Shown here piece after piece: positions 21,834 to 24,334 of a DNA stretch of 24,334 nt. Source of the stretch: an uncultured Faecalibacterium sp. (GTDB taxonomy: Bacteria > Bacillota > Clostridia > Oscillospirales > Ruminococcaceae). The stretch's first letter is position 1. Each line of letters begins with the position of its first letter. Under the pieces are notes generated by a model. The model was given only the letters and a program-made list of their open reading frames with translations, was not told the origin of the DNA and did no database searches. Location of the stretch: contig CAKTCK010000028.1 in assembly GCA_934539245.1 (NCBI GenBank), forward strand, positions 1 through 24,334. The letters are read 5' to 3'. The translations under genes and the position numbers were made by a program.

Positions 21834-23507
21834 ATGAAAAACAAAAACTTATCCTGGGCAGGGGCGCTGTTCGTCTTTGCCCTGCTGCTGTGGTGCACGG
21901 CGGTGACCCCCGGCAAGGTGGCCGACCCCGCCACCTACACCTGTGCGGTGTACAGCACCTTCTTTTCCCTGCTGCCGCCGGTCATTGCCATCGTGCTGGC
22001 GCTGAACACCAAGGAGGTGTACACCTCGCTGCTGGTGGGCATTGCCTCCGGTGCGCTGCTGTATGCCAACGGCAACCTTGAACTGGCACTGAACACCCTG
22101 TTCTTCAACGAGGACGGCGGCATGATCACCAAGCTGTCGGATTCCGGCAACGTGGGCATTCTGGCCTTTCTGGTGATGCTGGGCATTCTGGTGGCGCTCA
22201 TGAACAAGGCGGGCGGCTCGGCGGCCTTTGGCCGCTGGGCGTCCACCCACATCCACAGCCGGGCGGGCGCACAGTTCGCCACCCTGCTGCTGGGTGTGAT
22301 GATCTTTGTGGACGACTACTTCAACTGCCTGACCGTGGGCTCGGTGATGCGCCCGGTGACCGACCGGCAGAAGGTGTCCCGCGCAAAGCTGGCTTACCTG
22401 ATCGATTCCACTGCCGCGCCCATCTGCATTATTGCACCGGTGTCCAGCTGGGCGGCTGCGGTCACCTCCAGCGTCCCGGCGGGCTCCGGCATCAACGGCT
22501 TTACCATGTTCCTGCGCACCATTCCTTATAACTATTACGCCATGCTGACCGTGGTGATGAGTCTGTTCCTCATCTTTACCGGGGCAGAGTTCGGCCCCAT
22601 GAAGCTGAACGAGGACAACGCCAAGAACGGTGATCTGTTCACCACCGCCGACCGTCCCTACGGCGACGACGTGGACGACGGCTCGGACACCAACGGCCAC
22701 GTCATCGACCTGATCGCGCCGGTGCTGGTGCTGATCGCGGCCTGCATCTTCGGCATGGTGTACACCGGCGGCTTCTTTGAGGGCGTGGACTTCATCACCG
22801 CCTTTGCGGACTGTAACGCCTCGGCGGGTCTGGTGCTGGGCAGCAGCATTGCCCTGCTGTTCACCTTTGTATTCTACCGGGTGCGCAGCGTGATGACCTT
22901 TCAGGACTTTGCCGCCTGCATCCCCGAGGGCTTCAAGGCCATGGTCAGCCCCATGCTGATTTTGTCCCTTGCATGGACGCTGTCCGGCATGACCGGCCTG
23001 CTGGGCGCAAAGTACTATGTGGCAAACCTGCTGGGCAATTCTGCGGCGGCGCTGCAGTATCTCCTGCCGGTCATCATCTTCCTTGTGGCGGTGTTCCTTG
23101 CCTTTGCTACCGGCACCTCTTGGGGCACCTTCTCCATCCTGATCCCCATCGTCTGTCAGGCCTTCCCGGACGGCGAGATGCTGGTGGTTTCCATTGCTGC
23201 CTGCCTGTCCGGCGCGGTGTGCGGCGACCACTGCTCTCCCATCTCGGATACCACCATCATGGCTTCGGCGGGCGCACATTGCAGCCATGTGAACCACGTT
23301 TCCACCCAGCTGCCCTACGCCATTACGGCGGCAGCCTGCTCGGCGGTGTGCTACGTCATCACCGGCCTTGCACAGGCGGTGCTGGGCAGCCGCGCAAGCC
23401 TGCTCACCTCGCTGGTGCTGCTGGTGGTGGCCATCGTGCTGGAACTGGCGGTGCTCAGCGTCATCCGCGCCCGCACCCGGGCGAAAGCAGCCAAGGAAAC
23501 TGTGTAA
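21834..23507 (+). CDS. NhaC-family Na+/H+ antiporter
   Basis: 557 residues, start supported by GAGGAG. About 12-13 hydrophobic segments with a hydrophilic loop near 255-290 (rich in Asp: GDDVDDGSD). Family motifs include FVDDYFNCLTVG in the middle, LIDSTAAPICIIAPVSSWAA, FATGTSWGTF and CGDHCSPISDTTIMAS near the C terminus. These acidic and polar motifs in broken helices form the transport path in NhaC/MleN-type carriers. The substrate may be Na+/H+ exchange or organic acid or amino acid exchange, as several NhaC relatives differ. The gene is followed at 82 bp by a MarR gene with its own promoter. Confidence 0.9.
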   Translation: MKNKNLSWAGALFVFALLLWCTAVTPGKVADPATYTCAVYSTFFSLLPPVIAIVLALNTKEVYTSLLVGIASGALLYANGNLELALNTLFFNEDGGMITKLSDSGNVGILAFLVMLGILVALMNKAGGSAAFGRWASTHIHSRAGAQFATLLLGVMIFVDDYFNCLTVGSVMRPVTDRQKVSRAKLAYLIDSTAAPICIIAPVSSWAAAVTSSVPAGSGINGFTMFLRTIPYNYYAMLTVVMSLFLIFTGAEFGPMKLNEDNAKNGDLFTTADRPYGDDVDDGSDTNGHVIDLIAPVLVLIAACIFGMVYTGGFFEGVDFITAFADCNASAGLVLGSSIALLFTFVFYRVRSVMTFQDFAACIPEGFKAMVSPMLILSLAWTLSGMTGLLGAKYYVANLLGNSAAALQYLLPVIIFLVAVFLAFATGTSWGTFSILIPIVCQAFPDGEMLVVSIAACLSGAVCGDHCSPISDTTIMASAGAHCSHVNHVSTQLPYAITAAACSAVCYVITGLAQAVLGSRASLLTSLVLLVVAIVLELAVLSVIRARTRAKAAKETV

Positions 23508-23510
23508 AAA

Positions 23511-23534
23511 TTCCGCTATGCAGCGGGGCATTTT
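23511..23534 (+). terminator. Weak terminator-like hairpin after the antiporter
   Basis: CCGCT-ATGC-AGCGG (5 bp) followed by GGCATTTT, 5 nt after the stop codon. The stem is short, so termination here is doubtful. Confidence 0.3.
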
Positions 23535-23536
23535 CG

Positions 23537-23545
23537 TGGTATACT
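23537..23545 (+). promoter_or_regulatory. Extended -10 promoter of the marR gene
   Basis: TGG-TATACT (23537-23545) is a good extended -10 element and lies about 43 bp before the marR start codon. No clear -35 was found at the usual distance. TATA...TATA symmetry around it (TATACTGAACGTATA, 23540-23554) could be an autoregulatory MarR site. Confidence 0.5.
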
Positions 23546-23588
23546 GAACGTATAGCAAGAAAATTGAACCATTGGAGGCGCGTGACCC

Positions 23589-24044
23589 ATGCTGGAAAAA
23601 GCTTTTCAGGACGTCTACACCAAATTCAAGCTACATTTTTATCAGAACGTGTTCCAGCGTTTTGCCACCCGTGAGGCTACCCTGACCACGGTGGAGTCCT
23701 TCTGCATGGAGGGCATCATGGCCATGGGCGAGCCCACCATTGCGGAGTTTTCCCGCATGATGCAGATTTCCACCCCCAATGCGGCGTATAAGATCGGCAG
23801 TCTGGTGAAAAAGGGCTATGTGGAAAAGATCCAGTCCACCACCGACCGGCGGGAGTACCACCTGCGCCCCACTAAGAAGTATATCGACTACTACAACATC
23901 AGTTACTCTTATCTGCACACCGTAGTGGAGCGTGCCCGGCAGCGCTTTACCCCCGAGGAATGCGCCAAACTGGAGCAGATGCTTACCATCGTGAGCACCG
24001 AGCTGATGCCGGAACTGGATATGCTGAAAAAAGGCGAGGAATAA
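23589..24044 (+). CDS. MarR-family transcriptional regulator
   Basis: 151 residues, preceded by GGAGG ten bases upstream. Winged-helix fold: TIAEFSRMMQISTPNAAYKIGSLVKKGYVEKIQ is the helix-turn-helix and dimer-proximal part, and STTDRREYHLRPTKKY is the wing, with the conserved D-R-R. Long helices at both ends form the dimer interface. The recognition helix is unusual for MarR in its NAAYKI core. A role in controlling the adjacent antiporter or itself is an inference from position. The stop codon is followed after 7 nt by a strong terminator that also starts repeat R copy 2. Confidence 0.9.
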   Translation: MLEKAFQDVYTKFKLHFYQNVFQRFATREATLTTVESFCMEGIMAMGEPTIAEFSRMMQISTPNAAYKIGSLVKKGYVEKIQSTTDRREYHLRPTKKYIDYYNISYSYLHTVVERARQRFTPEECAKLEQMLTIVSTELMPELDMLKKGEE

Positions 24045-24051
24045 AAACGAT

Positions 24052-24089
24052 AAAACGGCTGCTGCACAAAAACGTGCAGCAGCCGTTTT
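24052..24089 (+). terminator. Strong rho-independent terminator after marR
   Basis: A 16-bp perfect stem (24052-24067 with 24074-24089) with a 6-nt loop, ending in TTTT then GCG. It is the counterpart of the hairpin at 8642-8675: both contain CAC-AAAAA-type loops and are followed by TTTTGCG. Confidence 0.87.
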
Positions 24090-24221
24090 GCGTTGGACGA
24101 TTTAAAATGGCTTCCGCTGCGCTCTAGCCATATTCAGCGGAAAAATTATTTTAAATTTCGGGGTTCAGAAACGCCTGCGGGCGTTTCTGAACCCCATTTT
24201 CACGGGAGGGGTCGTGGAGGG
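24056..24221 (+). repeat. Structured intergenic repeat R, copy 2
   Basis: Same layout as 8642-8811. After the terminator hairpin comes the 6-bp stem ATGGCT (24107-24112) with AGCCAT (24126-24131). TCCGCT in its loop (24113-24118) is complementary to AGCGGA (24136-24141). Then an AT-rich block and a perfect 16-bp stem (24160-24175 with 24180-24195) with loop TGCG, and the tail ATTTTCACGGGAGGGGTCGTGGAGG. The 16-bp stem has no sequence likeness to that of copy 1. Here the tail can also pair with CCCCTCCCCGTGAAAA at 24244-24259, which copy 1 lacks. Confidence 0.75.
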
Positions 24222-24260
24222 AAACTGCCGGTCAACCGTTGCACCCCCTCCCCGTGAAAA

Positions 24261-24334
24261 AGGGGCTGTTGCAAAATAGCGTCCCTTCAAAGTGTCGAAA
24301 ACAGCCGCATTCACCGTACAAATCGGGCAGAATG
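24261..24334. mobile_element. Possible terminal inverted repeat of an insertion sequence, cut by window edge
   Basis: The stretch from GGGGCTGTTGCAAAATAG to the window edge changes in character from the repeat before it. GGGCTGTTGCAAA-type words are common ends of several transposon families. No transposase is visible in the 74 bases present, and I cannot show the other end. A reverse-strand frame is open through it but has no recognised product. Treat as a lead. Confidence 0.25.

Noticed and set aside
20873..21934. 353-codon minus-strand open frame across the thioesterase, MITE and antiporter start
   Set aside because: It crosses a mobile element and two supported genes in other frames. Only the 51-residue frame at 21570-21725 has a start signal and plausible product.
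21849..23558. 569-codon minus-strand open frame opposite the antiporter
   Set aside because: Product is His/Gln/Gly-rich without domain resemblance; the plus strand encodes a clear NhaC protein with a good start.

Overview
The window looks like chromosomal DNA of a GC-rich, gut-type Clostridia, most like Faecalibacterium or a close Oscillospiraceae relative. This is inferred from strong AGGAGG-type ribosome binding sites, the style of the proteins, a membrane-anchored GH3 enzyme, and dense short palindromic repeats between genes. I could not run a database search, so the genus is a judgement. Positions 1-20811 are read almost entirely from the minus strand. From about 21020 onward most genes are on the plus strand.

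Layout. (1) 1-4837, minus: two GH3 glycoside hydrolases, one cut by the window edge and one circularly permuted and membrane-anchored. (2) 5086-7067, minus: a LytTR response regulator overlapping an AgrC-like histidine kinase. (3) 7240-8616, minus: a MATE exporter. (4) 8617-9036: a gene-free stretch filled by two different structured repeats. (5) 9037-17611, minus: a complete histidine operon, hisZG-hisD-hisC-hisB-hisH-hisA-hisF-hisIE-PHP phosphatase, covering every step from PRPP and ATP to histidine. HisZ and HisG are fused, and two structured repeats sit between operon genes. (6) 17981-20721, minus: a zinc/cadmium-type cassette of ArsR/SmtB repressor, free-standing HMA metal-binding peptide and P1B ATPase lacking an N-terminal HMA domain. 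(7) 21020-24044: an FlK-like thioesterase (+), a tiny unknown protein (-), an NhaC-type antiporter (+) and a MarR regulator (+). (8) 24052-24334: a second copy of the repeat seen at 8642, then what may be the end of an insertion sequence.

How it fits together. The his operon has one good promoter with a CTAG-centred palindrome between -35 and -10, suggesting a TrpR/YerC-like repressor. The ArsR protein probably controls its own metal-efflux operon through TGTTCAT-type half-sites over its -10. The two-component system lies just upstream of the permuted GH3 gene, whose promoter is preceded by a LytTR-consensus box, so the system may control that gene.

The most unusual material is intergenic. 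A two-copy element (8642-8811 and 24056-24221) keeps its folding potential, including a 16-bp stem with a TGCG loop, while the stem sequence is completely different. A 153-bp palindromic element is present twice with no length change, plus a shorter relative whose edge supplies the ribosome binding site of hisC. A 160-bp MITE landed exactly on the overlapping stop codons of two convergent genes. A dense cluster of TTTTCCACA/TTTTCAACA (DnaA-box-like) words lies between the HMA gene and the P-type ATPase.
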